A stretch of DNA of 64,000 nucleotides from Tilletiopsis washingtonensis (taxonomy: Eukaryota; Basidiomycota; Exobasidiomycetes; Entylomatales), in assembly GCF_003144115.1 (NCBI RefSeq), contig NW_020312002.1:228859-292858 (forward strand). The letters run 5' to 3'. The notes below the pieces were generated by a model. That model saw only the letters and a program-made list of their open reading frames with translations, was not told the origin of the DNA and searched no databases. Both the position numbers and the translations under genes were made by a program. Below are positions 34,201-44,266 of this stretch, in pieces (position 1 is the first letter of the stretch; each line of letters starts with the position of its first letter).

Positions 34201-37200
34201 ACGGCATGGCCCACACCGAGGTGGCCGACGACCCGCACCTCGGCGCCAAGCGGCTGCAGCTCATCCAGTCTGCGGCCCGCCGCCTCGTTGCGTGCAAGAT
34301 GCTCGAGCTTGACGAGGCCAAGGGACGCCTGACCATCACTGATCTCGGCCGCGTGGCGGCCAAGTACTACATCCCGAACCGCACCGTCGAGATCTTCAAC
34401 GAGAAGCTGCGCCCGCACATGAGCGAGGCCGACGTGCTGTCCGTCCTGTCGCTCGCCACGGACTTTGAGCAGATCATTCCGCGCGAGACCGAGGAGAAGG
34501 AGCTCAAGAAGATGCAGGAGAATGCGCCCTGCGAGGTTCCAGGCGGCTTCGGCCACTCGCCCGGCAAGGTCAACGTGCTGCTGCAGGCGTACATCTCCAA
34601 GGTCTACATCGAGGACTTTGCGCTCGTGTCCGACTCGGCCTATGTGGCGCAGAACGCCGGTCGCATCATCCGTGCTCTGCTGGAGGTGGCTCTGAGCCGC
34701 AAGTGGGCGCCGGTCACCGCCGCGCTCATGTCGATGAGCAAGGCCGTCGAGCGGCGCATGTGGCCCTTTGAGCATCCGCTCTCGGTTGAGCAGAGCAAGC
34801 TCTCGCCCGACACCGTCTACAACATCACGCGCTGGGCCGACGACGTCGACGTCGCCACGTTCGCGTCGATGTCTGCTGCAGACATCGGCACGCTCATCCA
34901 CCTCAACGAGCGGCAGGGCGGCTTTGTGCGGCAAGCAGCGCGCCACTTTCCCGTCATCAGTGCAGAGTACGCGCTGCGTCCGCTCACGCACGACCTGCTG
35001 CGCATCGTCGTGGACGTGTCGCGCGACTTCGAATGGAGCGAGCGCCTGCATGGCGGCGCCGAGCCGTTCCTCGTCTGGGTCGAGGAAGAGACTGGCGTGA
35101 AGATCCTCCAGTCGCACCGGCTGCTGCTGCGACCTCAAGCAGCAAAGACGAGCGTCTCGTTCGTCGTGTCGGTACCGCAGCCGCTGCCGGCTGGCATGAC
35201 TGTGCGCTGGATCTCCGACCGCTGGCTTGGCGCCGAGGACCAGCTGTGGATGCCGTTCGATGAGCTGGTCATGCCAAGCGCGCCCCCGGCTCACCTTGCG
35301 CTGGCAGACGTACCGCTGCTGCAGGTCGGCCCCGCACTGGGCACGCACGTGGTCGAGTCGATCTACTCGCACCGCTTCAAGGCCTTCAACGCAGTGCAAA
35401 CGCAGGTCTTCCACACCATGCTGCACTCCCGCGCCGATGCGCTGCTCTGCGCACCGAGCGCTTCCGGCAAGTCGACGATGTCGGAGATGGCCATCTGGCG
35501 TGCGCTGCGTGAAGACCGCCTCGCCTGCGTCCTGGTGCTGCATCCGCTTCGGACTCTCTCGCTCGCGCACGCAGACGCCTTCCGCAGCCGCTTCGCCGAC
35601 CTGGCAGGGCTCGCGGTACGCCCGGCGCGCTGGCCACGGGACCTTGCGCCGCCGTCGCCTCCGAAGCCGACAGTCGTCTATGCGACACCAGCGTGCGTGC
35701 TGCGGGCCCTGTCCGAAGAGGGCCACAGCGTGCTTGAGCATTTCAATCTCGTCGTCGTCGAGGACGTGCACCTGCTCGATGCGCCGCTCGAGCTGCTGCT
35801 GTCCAAGATGCGGAGAGTGATCTCGCGCGAGCACACGCGACTGGTCGTCACTTCGGCCAGCCTAGCGGACGCCAGCGGGCTGCAAGAGTGGCTGGACATC
35901 AAGCCTGCGGCCACGTTCTCCTTCCACCCGTCGGACTCGCCGTCGCCACTACGCATCAGCTTCCAGTCCTTCGACCTGCCGCATTCGGTCACGCTGCTCA
36001 AGGCCATGGCCAAACCAGCGTACGACCGCATGAAGGCCGCTGTGGCCTCGGGCCCGGCGATGGTCTTTGTGCCTTCGCGAGCGCAGTGTCTCGGCACCGC
36101 TACAGACCTGTCGACGCGGTCCGCGACGGACATGGAGACCGAGTCGTTCCTGCGCGTCGACGTGCGCGACCTTGAGCCGCTGTTCGACGCACTCAGCGAC
36201 CGCGCGCTTGTGGACCCGCTGCTCCACGGCATTGGCGTCTGGCACGAGGGCATGTCGCCTCGCGATCAGGCACTCATGCTCGATCTCTACGACCAAGGTG
36301 CAATTCGCGCCCTGGTCGTCTCTCGCGATGCGTGCTGGACGCTCCCGGCGCGTGCCCATCTAGTCGTAGTCATGGCGACGCAATACGTGCGCCTAATGCC
36401 ATCAAAGGCGGAGGCGCTCGGCACTGGACGCAAGATCGAAGGACTGGCCGACCGTCGCCTGACCGACTACTCGCTGCCAGAGTTGGTGCGCATGAGCAGC
36501 TTTGCCGTGCGCCCGGGCGCGGCGACGCCTGGCGAGTGCGTCGTCATGTGCCAGGGCGACCAGGTGGCCTACCTGCAGCGCATGCTCTCATCGGGCCTGC
36601 CGCTCGAGTCGTCGCTGCACGAGGATCGTGCTGCAAGCCTGCTGGCTCCGCTGCTGCTCGAAGTGGCCGCCGGACGCGTCACCACGCCAGCGGCGCTCGT
36701 CGACATGCTGTCGTGGACATTCCTCGCGCATCAGGCGCAGCACAACCCGTCGTACTACGACTGTGGCGCATACATCGTAGCGAGCCTGTCCGACATTGCG
36801 GACGCGCTCTTCGACGAGCTCGAGGCGATGCGCTGCGTCGTCCGCGCAGGCGGCGCTTACAGCGCTACCTCGCTCGGTCAGTCACTCGCGCGCGATCCCT
36901 TTGCCTTCACGGATCTCGTCTCGCTGCACCGCGCCGCATCATCGGATGCGATCTTGGCCGGCCAGATCGCCACGAGCATCAAGCACGGATCCGAGCCTGC
37001 AGCGGACGAGGCCGGCGCTGCCGCTGAGACGGCTGTGCTCGATGCCACGCGGGCCTCGATCCCTGGCGAGTGGCTCGCAGCTGCCAACGTGCCCCGTCTG
37101 CCGCGCCGCGGAGCAGCAGCAGCCGATGCGCCAGTCGCCAACGGAGACGGGACCGCAGCTCCAACCGAAGCTGCTCTGACACCGGCGCAGCGCCGGGCGC

Positions 37201-37364
37201 TGCTGCTCGTGGCGTACTTTGCCTGCCGCCCAGTCGGTGGTGCCAAGACGGACGCGGCACATCGTGGCGCACGAGAGCGGCTGCAAGACGAACAGGCGGC
37301 GCTGGTGCGGGCGCTCCTACGTACCCAGCACAAGAGAGTCAACGGGCGTGGCAAGGGCAAGTGA
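31273..37364 (+). CDS. SLH1: Ski2-like tandem helicase of the SLH1/ASCC3 type, C-terminal cassette degenerate
   Basis: Slh1/ASCC3 is the helicase of the ribosome-quality-control trigger (RQT/ASC-1) complex, which splits collided ribosomes. The first cassette is intact: [64 protein letters not shown]; and [13 protein letters not shown] at about 33898. A Sec63 unit follows (FITGLVDSL ... [16 protein letters not shown]). In the second cassette motif I is APSASGKST, motif II reads EDVH instead of DEVH (about 35760), and motif VI is not recognisable ([11 protein letters not shown] about 36490). After a short winged-helix segment only about 150 Ala-rich residues remain, so a second Sec63 unit is not visible. 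Eight exons encode about 1880 residues; intron 1 contains a 16-C run. Brr2 is the alternative family. Confidence 0.85.
31586..31601 (+). repeat. Poly-C run (16 nt) in SLH1 intron 1
   Basis: An uninterrupted C tract lies between the GTGCGT donor at about 31569 and the acceptor CAG of exon 2. It could act as a polypyrimidine tract, and its length may vary or be mis-sequenced. Confidence 0.9.
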
Positions 37365-37713
37365 GCGGGATGCTGAGACGCACGGAGCTACCTGTCTTCG
37401 CGCAGCCTGTGCCGCGCCGCAATGCAACACCGTGCTCAGACGGCTTGACACATCTCCTCTGAGCCAGCCAGGACACGACCGAGCTGGGTATTCGGCTCAT
37501 AATGCGTGAGCTTTTTATGCTTACATTCGATTTGAGTGATCGGTGAAGGTATGCTCGCGCAGCGCGATGCTGCCTTTCAGCGTAGCGAGTTGTATGGGAG
37601 AGCCAACGGGAGGCATGACGGACGCGTCGCGCTGGCAGCTGGAGGAGCGGCGCTGGAAACGCGCACGGCCTGTCTTGCCTCCACAACACCTTCCCGCCCC
37701 TTCCGACCGACAC
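37365..37713 (+). promoter_or_regulatory. SLH1 3' end and RFT1 promoter with an AT-rich island
   Basis: This is the only same-strand junction in the window. A patch of about 50 bp (about 37494-37545; includes CTTTTTATGCTTACATTCG) is the most AT-rich sequence I noticed in this GC-rich window. It may combine the SLH1 terminator with RFT1 core-promoter elements. Confidence 0.45.
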
Positions 37714-39497
37714 ATGGCGTCGCCGCCGTATGCCGCCGCACCACCGCCGCCGGCGCTGGGCGGCCTGCGTGCGCTGATGCTGCTGCAGCTCTCCACGCGC
37801 GCAGTCTCAGTGCTGCTGGCGCAGTTCCTCGTGCGCATCGCGCCGCCGGCCGTCTTTGCCGCCGCGCACATCCACCTCGACCTGCTCCTCTCCACGCTGC
37901 TCTTTCTGGCGCGCGAGGGCGTGCGCGGAGCGCTGCTGCGCGCGCCGGAGGACGCAACGGCGGCAGAGGCGTCAGCCAAGTCAGACGGCAAGAGCACGGC
38001 TGCGTCGGCGGCGCAGCACGTCGCCCAGCGCGAGCGGGCGCGCCAGAATGTCGCACTGCTGCCGCTCGTGCTCGGCGCCGCCATGCTGCTGCCGGCGTTC
38101 CCGCTCTACGCTCGGCTGGCACCCGCGTCGCTGCGAGAGCTGGCGAGCTTCAGGTCTGCCCTCGCCCTCTACCTCCTCGGCGCGGCGCTCGAGCTGCTGG
38201 CCGAGCCGCTGCACACGCGTGCCCTGTCGCGTGCCTCGGACACGGGCAACGGCATGGCGCTGCGTGTGCGGGCCGAGGGCGCGGCAGTGCTGTCACGCTG
38301 CGCTGCCACAGCAGTCACACTCTACGTTGCTGTGCGGCGACTGCGCATCGGAGAAGCGGATGCGGCGCTGCTGGCATTCGCATGCGGCCAGGCTGCGTAC
38401 GGCGGCGGCACCCTCGGCGTCTACCTGGTGTACTTTCTGCGCGCATGGGGTCCGCGCCAAGTTGCTGCGCTGTTCACTCCGTCTCGTGTGCCGCTTAGCA
38501 TGCCTGGCGTCGAGCTGGCATCATCGCAGCCTGCAGCAGACTCGGCATTGCTCGACAAGCACGCGTTCGCGCTGGCGGCCACAATGACGCGGCAGAGCTT
38601 CCTGAAGCACCTCCTCACTGAGGCCGACCGGATAGCGGTCGCCCGTCTGGCGACGCTTGACAACCAGGGCGCATATGCTCTGGCTGGCAACTACGGTGAG
38701 TGTGCATGTGGTGTAGCGCTGTCGAATCCCTGCTGACTTGCACCTGCCGCCTCCGCGCAGGCTCCCTCTTTGCGCGCCTGCTCTTCCAGCCGGTCGAAGA
38801 GTCAGCTCGTCTCGTCTTTGCTCGCAGCCAGTCGAGCACCGGCGAGGCATCGCAGTCGGCTTTGAGCCTGCTGCGCCCTCTGCTCTCGCTCTACATCATC
38901 CTCTCGCTCTTCCTCGCCGCCTTTGCGCCTTTCTTCGCCATGCCCGCGTTGCTGCTCGTCGCAGGGCCGCGCTGGGCGCTCAGCACGGCGGCGCCGCAGC
39001 TGCTGGCATGCTATGCTGCGCTGTACCTGCCTGTGCTGGCGCTGAACGGCGTGCTGGAGGCCTATCTGCAGGCTTCCGCATCACCGCAGACGCTCAAGCG
39101 CTACGACGGCATCCTCGTGCTGGCCTCTGGCGCGTTCGTCGGCGCACTGGTGCTTGGCCCACAGCTCGGCCTGACTCGCGGCGGCATCGACCTCATCGTG
39201 GCCTCCACGCTGAGCTCGGGCGTGCGCGCCCTCTTTGGCGCCTACTATGCCTTCCGCGCAGCGCCGGCTGGCCCAAGCGTGTGGCCGCGCCTCTCGACGC
39301 TGGTGCTCTTCGCACACGCTCCCGTGCTCTTCGCGTGGACCTCGTCGCGCGTGAGGGCCATCCCGCTGGCCCTGGGTGTCCGCGCACTGGCACGCCGCGA
39401 CGTCGCCCAGCATCTCGCATGCGGCGTGGCAGGCGCTGCTGTCTTGCTCGCTGTCTGGTCAGTCGGACCGAGCCCAGAGCGCTATGCGCTCCACTGA
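37714..39497 (+). CDS. RFT1: RFT1, ER protein of lipid-linked oligosaccharide assembly
   Basis: Multi-spanning ER membrane protein needed for N-glycan precursor (Man5GlcNAc2-PP-dolichol) use. Visible: the N-terminal membrane segment ALMLLQLSTRAVSVLLAQFLV; LLLSTLLFLAREGVRGALLR, matching the family's ...FxxREgfR element; and GNYGSLFARLLFQPVEESAR, the most characteristic motif, assembled across the single intron (about 38696-38760). The end includes several more hydrophobic helices (LYIILSLFLAAFAPFFAMPA; LPVLALNGVLEAYLQA). The start at 37714 yields a short Pro/Ala-rich leader. About 570 residues, as expected. Confidence 0.92.
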
Positions 39498-39623
39498 CGC
39501 CGCCCTCCACAGCTACTTGCAAGAAGGCCCCAAGCTTCGTCTGGCTCTCGCAGCTATCCGCGGCTCCAGCTAAGCATCTCAACATGTCACGTCTAATCTT
39601 CATTGCTTGCATTTTGCTGGGTT

Positions 39624-42456
39624 TCATGCGCTCGCGCGCGCGCTCTTCAGCTCGGCGACCTCGGCGCGCAGCGCACGCAGTTCTTGCAGGATCTGTGCGA
39701 GATCGTCGGCGCTGGGCGCTGGCGCATCGGAAGCTGCAGACTTGTCTGCGTTGTCGTCGTCCGAGGCCCGCTCCACCGCCAGGCGCTTGACGAGCTCGGC
39801 GAAGGGCGTGCGTGACTGTGGAATGCGGCGTCAGCGTGAGGAGCAGGCAGCGCATGCCAGATGGCACTCACGAGAACGAGCTGGCCATCCTTGGCACCCG
39901 GGTCCTCGACGGAGCCGCCAATGTGCGCCATGCCCTCGCGGCCGCTCAGCGCAGGAACGTGCTCGAGCATCTCGAGGCGGATGCGCCGCAGCATCGTCTC
40001 GTCGAAGCGGCTCTCGTACAGCGCAATGACGATGAGGAAGGGCCAGTAGAGCAGCGTCTGGACGACGCGGTTGAGGCGAGCGTACGCTGGGCGGCTCAGA
40101 ACGAACTCGAACGGCGCCTGTGCAGGAAGCACGTCAGCATGGAGCTTGTGAACGCTGGCCACTCAACACTCACGATGACGAAGGCCTCGAGCAGATTGAA
40201 GGGCGGGATATACACGAACATGTCGGGTGCGCGGATGCTGCCGCTGACCTTCTCGGCGAAGTAGGCCGCGAACTGGTCGTTTGCGTCGTCGACGGCTGCA
40301 GAAGCGAGGTGAGCGGAGCCTGCAGCGCATCTCGCACGCGCGTACGCACTCGAGTCGTACGCAGAGGAGAGCAGGGCCACGAGGATGTTGCCGAGCTAGG
40401 TAGACGTGACGTCAGACTCGGACCAGCGACGAGGTCACTAGACGTCGCTCGAGACTCACCAGCAGCGTAGAGACAAAGACGTAGACGTAGTAGACGATGA
40501 GCTGAGGAGAGAGCGTCAGAGGGGGGCTGTGAGGGTGAACAGGAGAGCAGCACGCACGCCGAACGGCTTGCCTGCAAGCAGCCGAGTGTCAGCGAGAGAA
40601 CACGCGAGCGCTCGGCGTGCGACGCACCGAACTGATCGCCCATGAAGCTCTCCCAGTCTGCGCCGCCGAGCACAGCCTGCGCCATGAGGTTGGTGACGAG
40701 CGAACCCGAGTCCTCGACACGGCGACCTGTTGCAGCATCAGCACACGGTGGCCGACGACAGACGCAAGCCACGCACCGTCAGCGGCGTCGAGAGCGAAGA
40801 GACACTGCGCGAAGCCGACGGCTGATGGAAAGACCTGTGTCAGCACAAACGACGCTATGGACTGGCGCGTCGCCTCACCGGTGAGGAAGAGGAGCAGGAA
40901 GAAGGAGGCCGTCTCGCGCAGCATTCTGAGGAGCACGATGTTGACGACTCCTGCAGGGCCATGGCGGCTGTCAGCATGCTGCTGTCATGGGTTGAGGGGA
41001 GGTCACTGACCGAGATACTGCAGGCAATCGCCCCACTGACAAGGACGTGTCAGCCTCGTGCGCTGACAATACAGCGGCCTTGCTACCCACCTTCAGCAGC
41101 TGCATCCAGAGCAGCGGAGCCGCACACGCCAAGAACTGGAACTGCATCGAGATGTCCTGTGAGCGATGCTGCGCCTGACACGTCTCTGTCTGGGACGCAC
41201 GCTGAGCAGCTGCAGCTCGTTGCGGTGGTCGCCGTGGTTGATCCATCCCGCGACGCGGAATACAAACGATGTGACGAAGAACAGGTCGGTCAGAATGTCG
41301 ACGATGACCCAGAAGGAGATGTTGTCCAGGCCGCGGATCTTGACCCAGCGCACCGCGTCCTCGAAGAGATAGCCGGCCGCGAGGATCCAGAAAGCCACCT
41401 CCCAGCCGTCGAGGCCGTTGAACTCGAGCGTGCTCATCGTGTAGACGAAGAGGAGGCCCTGTGTGTGCTGCATGAGCGTTCGTTCACTGACACCAATGCT
41501 GAGGACTCACGGCGTGGATGACGACGCTGGCGTAGTAGGCGTTGCGCGGCACAGCAAGGCGCGCAGGGTCCAGGTGCGCCAGGAAGCCACCATTCTCGGA
41601 ATTGTGGTAGGGCACAAAAGAGACACGGCCGTCGTCGCCATACTGCTGGATCAGGTGGCCGGCCCAGAGAGCCTGGGCGCAGCGCTGCGCCTCAGGGGCA
41701 GAGAGGAAGATGACGCTGTTTGGGGTCAGTGACAAGTCAAGCGCCGCGGAGAGACGCAGGCGCACCAGTCCTGGTCGACGGCCGCCTCAAAGGCAGACGT
41801 CGGCAGCGTCTCGTCTCCGTCGTCGTCGAGCATCTTGAACTGCGCTCCACTGTGAGTATCTCATGCTACGGCGCTGTCATGCGACACTCACACGCTTGGT
41901 GAGGCAGAGGTGCGCCGCCTCGCGGCCGAATGCAGTCGGTCCACGCGCTGGCTCCTCCTCGCCGCCGGCAACGGCGTCGTGTTGCTGCTCCACCTCGGCG
42001 AGGAAGCGGTACTCGATGAGCGAGACGGCGCGACGCGCGATGACCTCGCACGCCAGCATGCGCAGATTGTTGAGCGTCGTCGAGCGCTGTGCGGCGTCGC
42101 TGGAGATGACGAGCGGATCAGCGGCGTGCTGCAGTGCGCCGGGCATGCTCTGTGCCCGCGCTGCCCAGCACTTACGTCTCGAACATGCGGCGGGCCTGCA
42201 GCATGGCAAATGGCACAGCGTCGGCGAGGTCGCCGCCAGCCATGAGCATGGCATCGACGACGGGCTGCGAGATGAGGCCGTCGGGCGCAGGTGCCGTGAT
42301 GCGCGCCTCGTCGACCTCCTCGGACAGCAGGGCGCTGACGAGGGCACGCAGACGCAGCGTCAGGGCAAGCAGCGTCGAGGCGGCCAGCGGCGTCGTGGGC
42401 TCGAGACGCGAGCGCGTCGGCGCGGGCCCGGCGGCATCGCCGGAAGCAGCGGGCAT
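39624..42456 (-). CDS. YVC1: YVC1-type TRP cation channel
   Basis: Fungal TRP-family channel; yeast Yvc1 releases Ca2+ from the vacuole. An N-terminal soluble domain (RLRALVSALLSEEVDEARIT, NNLRMLACEVIARRAVSLIEY) is followed by membrane helices: WEVAFWILAAGYLFEDAVRW; FWVIVDILTDLFFVTSFVF; and others. The pore-region sequence AVLGGADWESFMGDQFG is followed by LIVYYVYVFVSTLL-LGNILVALLSSAYD, which closely matches the last TRP helix. The C-terminus is a short coiled coil (DDLAQILQELRALRAEVAEL). About a dozen exons are separated by short introns; minus-strand splice sites such as those near 40140, 40440 and 41500 keep the frame. The start at 42456 is the first ATG of the first exon. Confidence 0.85.
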
Positions 42457-43054
42457 GCTTGCGGGCGGAGAGGGTGTGGAGAGAAGGCAGGTGGAGGAGC
42501 TGCGGTCCGCGATGGCAGCTGCAAGGGCCCGATAGGTTTAAGCGGTGCGGGTGCAGTGCGGCCCGGCACGCAGGGCGGACAGCTATTCCGCGGCTTGCAT
42601 GGCCCAGGCGTGGGAGCATCTCGGCTTTCGTACGGCTGAGCGGAGCGCGAAGAGAGCCGCAGCTGCGGCACAGCTCCCACGGTCCCCTGCGCGTCCGCCA
42701 TCTCAGACGCGGCCGTCGTGACCAAAGACGAAGACTGCGGCACAAAGGAAGCTCACAAGCGAAGCAGCAGCAGTGATTGGGCAGAACATGAAGATATTGC
42801 TGCTCCGCAGACGCTATGGTGGCGCAGTGGCCGCGGCGGCAGGCGCGCATGAGTCCGACGGCGAGTGGGTCACGTGCAGGCGAGGTGCTGCTGCTGCCTT
42901 TGGCCGCCGCGCTGCATCTTCGCGCCGCCGCGCTCCGCCTGCCCCGCCAGCGCCGCGCGCCGCCGCCGCCGTGGCACGCCGGGCAGCGGGCGCCGCCTTC
43001 TCGCCGCCATCTCGCCATCCTCAAGCCTCACCCCACCCACTCGCCCAACTCACC
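42457..43054. promoter_or_regulatory. Divergent promoter YVC1 / ribosomal protein eL28
   Basis: 598 bp. A TTTAAGC-containing AT patch lies about 80 bp upstream of YVC1 (near 42536). The eL28 side is C-rich up to the start codon. No known ribosomal-protein promoter element is recognisable to me. Confidence 0.4.
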
Positions 43055-44132
43055 ATGTCCGGAACCTCGCAAGACCTGCAGTGGCTGCTCGTGCGCACCA
43101 ACACGGCCTTCCTCGTGAAGCAGCAGGGCCTGCCGCGCATCTTCACGCGCGAGCCGAGCAACCTGCGCCAGATCCACTCCTACACCTACTCCGGCCTTGT
43201 CAACGACAAGCGCGTCGGCGTCGAGGCTGCTCACGGCGGCCGTGGTGTGGTTATCACCACGCGCAAGAGCAAGGCGGCCTCCAACGCCATCAAGGGCTCC
43301 AGCAGCACGACGACGATGTGAGTTGCGCGCGCGGGCGGCGAGGAGAGCGGGATCAGTGGGGCTGCAGGCGCAGAGCAGGGATGAAGCAGTGCACTCGGCA
43401 TGGACGCGCGCGTTGAAATCTGCCAGGAGTGGATGGGGAAAGGGCCACGCATGTACGACTCGCAGCGCAGGCGTGCTGGTACGTGGCTCTCGACTGACAT
43501 TGCCTCCTGCTCACAGCAAGAAGGGTGGCTCGCGCCGCACTGCCGGTGCCGTCGCCTCGGTGATTGGCAAGCGCGGCTACCGCTCTGACCTGCTCAAGGG
43601 TGAGTGCTGGGACAGGGAGATGATGAGCAGGGACATCTGTGATGGGATCGGCGTTGTCGCAAGGAGCACGAGGGTCGCAGCGCAGGCGGCAGTGGTCCCG
43701 GCATGGCAGCAGCTCTCGCTGGCCCGCCTGGCCGTCCGGCCGGCAGCACGGCGCTAGAACCCCCCGGAGCGGTGCACTCCGCCGCGCCATGATGGGTCGG
43801 GCGTATACGCGGTGCAACATCGAGCCCGGGCCCAGACGTCTCGACGTCTGCGCCTGGCCCTCTTCTTGCCGCTGCGCTGCCGCTGCTGTGGTGCGGCGTT
43901 GCTGCCCCTTTGGCACGCTCAAGCTGGGCGCACACTCCTGTCACTCTTGTGCAAGTCCAGTGTTCTCACACACTTCGCATCTGCAGACGCCGTCGCTCGC
44001 TCGTCTGCCATCCTCAAGACGCAGCGCCCCAAGGGCCGCAAGGAGCCGCCGGCGCGCAAGGTGCGCGGCACCGGCGCGCGCAAGGCCCTCTTCAAGAGCC
44101 AGGCCGCCGCCGAGCAGGAGACGTCCGCCTAA
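43055..44132 (+). CDS. RPL28: 60S ribosomal protein eL28
   Basis: Component of the large ribosomal subunit. The protein begins MSGTSQDLQWLLVRTNTAFL, then FTREPSNLRQIHSYTYSGLV, both typical of the eL28 family. It continues with KSKAASNAIKGS, KKGGSRRTAGAVASVIGKRG, and a basic tail QRPKGRKEPPARKV. Exons are 43055-43317, 43517-43599 and 43987-44132, giving 163 residues. The introns are long for this window (199 and 387 nt), a common feature of ribosomal-protein genes. The symbol is the eL28 (mammalian L28) one, not budding-yeast Rpl28, which is uL15. It converges on UBP14 with 134 bp between stops. Confidence 0.93.
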
Positions 44133-44266
44133 AATGCGTCGCCCTCCGATGCAGCTCGCGCTCTGATGACATGTGCAGTCGCACTGCCAATGCACTTGTC
44201 TTGTATAGCCGATGCCCGGGCGTGAGGCGAGTCACAGAGATGCGAGATGCGCTGCAAAGTGTCTAT

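Noticed and set aside
33318-35834. 838-codon open frame on the minus strand
   Set aside because: It lies antisense to the SLH1 helicase exons. Its composition (Arg/His/Val/Leu-rich, no motifs) is what the complement of GC-biased codons gives.
43318-43516. C/D snoRNA in eL28 intron 1
   Set aside because: A CTGA occurs near the 3' end but the only C-box candidate deviates at key bases.
43600-43986. C/D snoRNA in eL28 intron 2
   Set aside because: A C box (ATGATGA) is present but no CTGA D box follows, and no terminal stem is seen.
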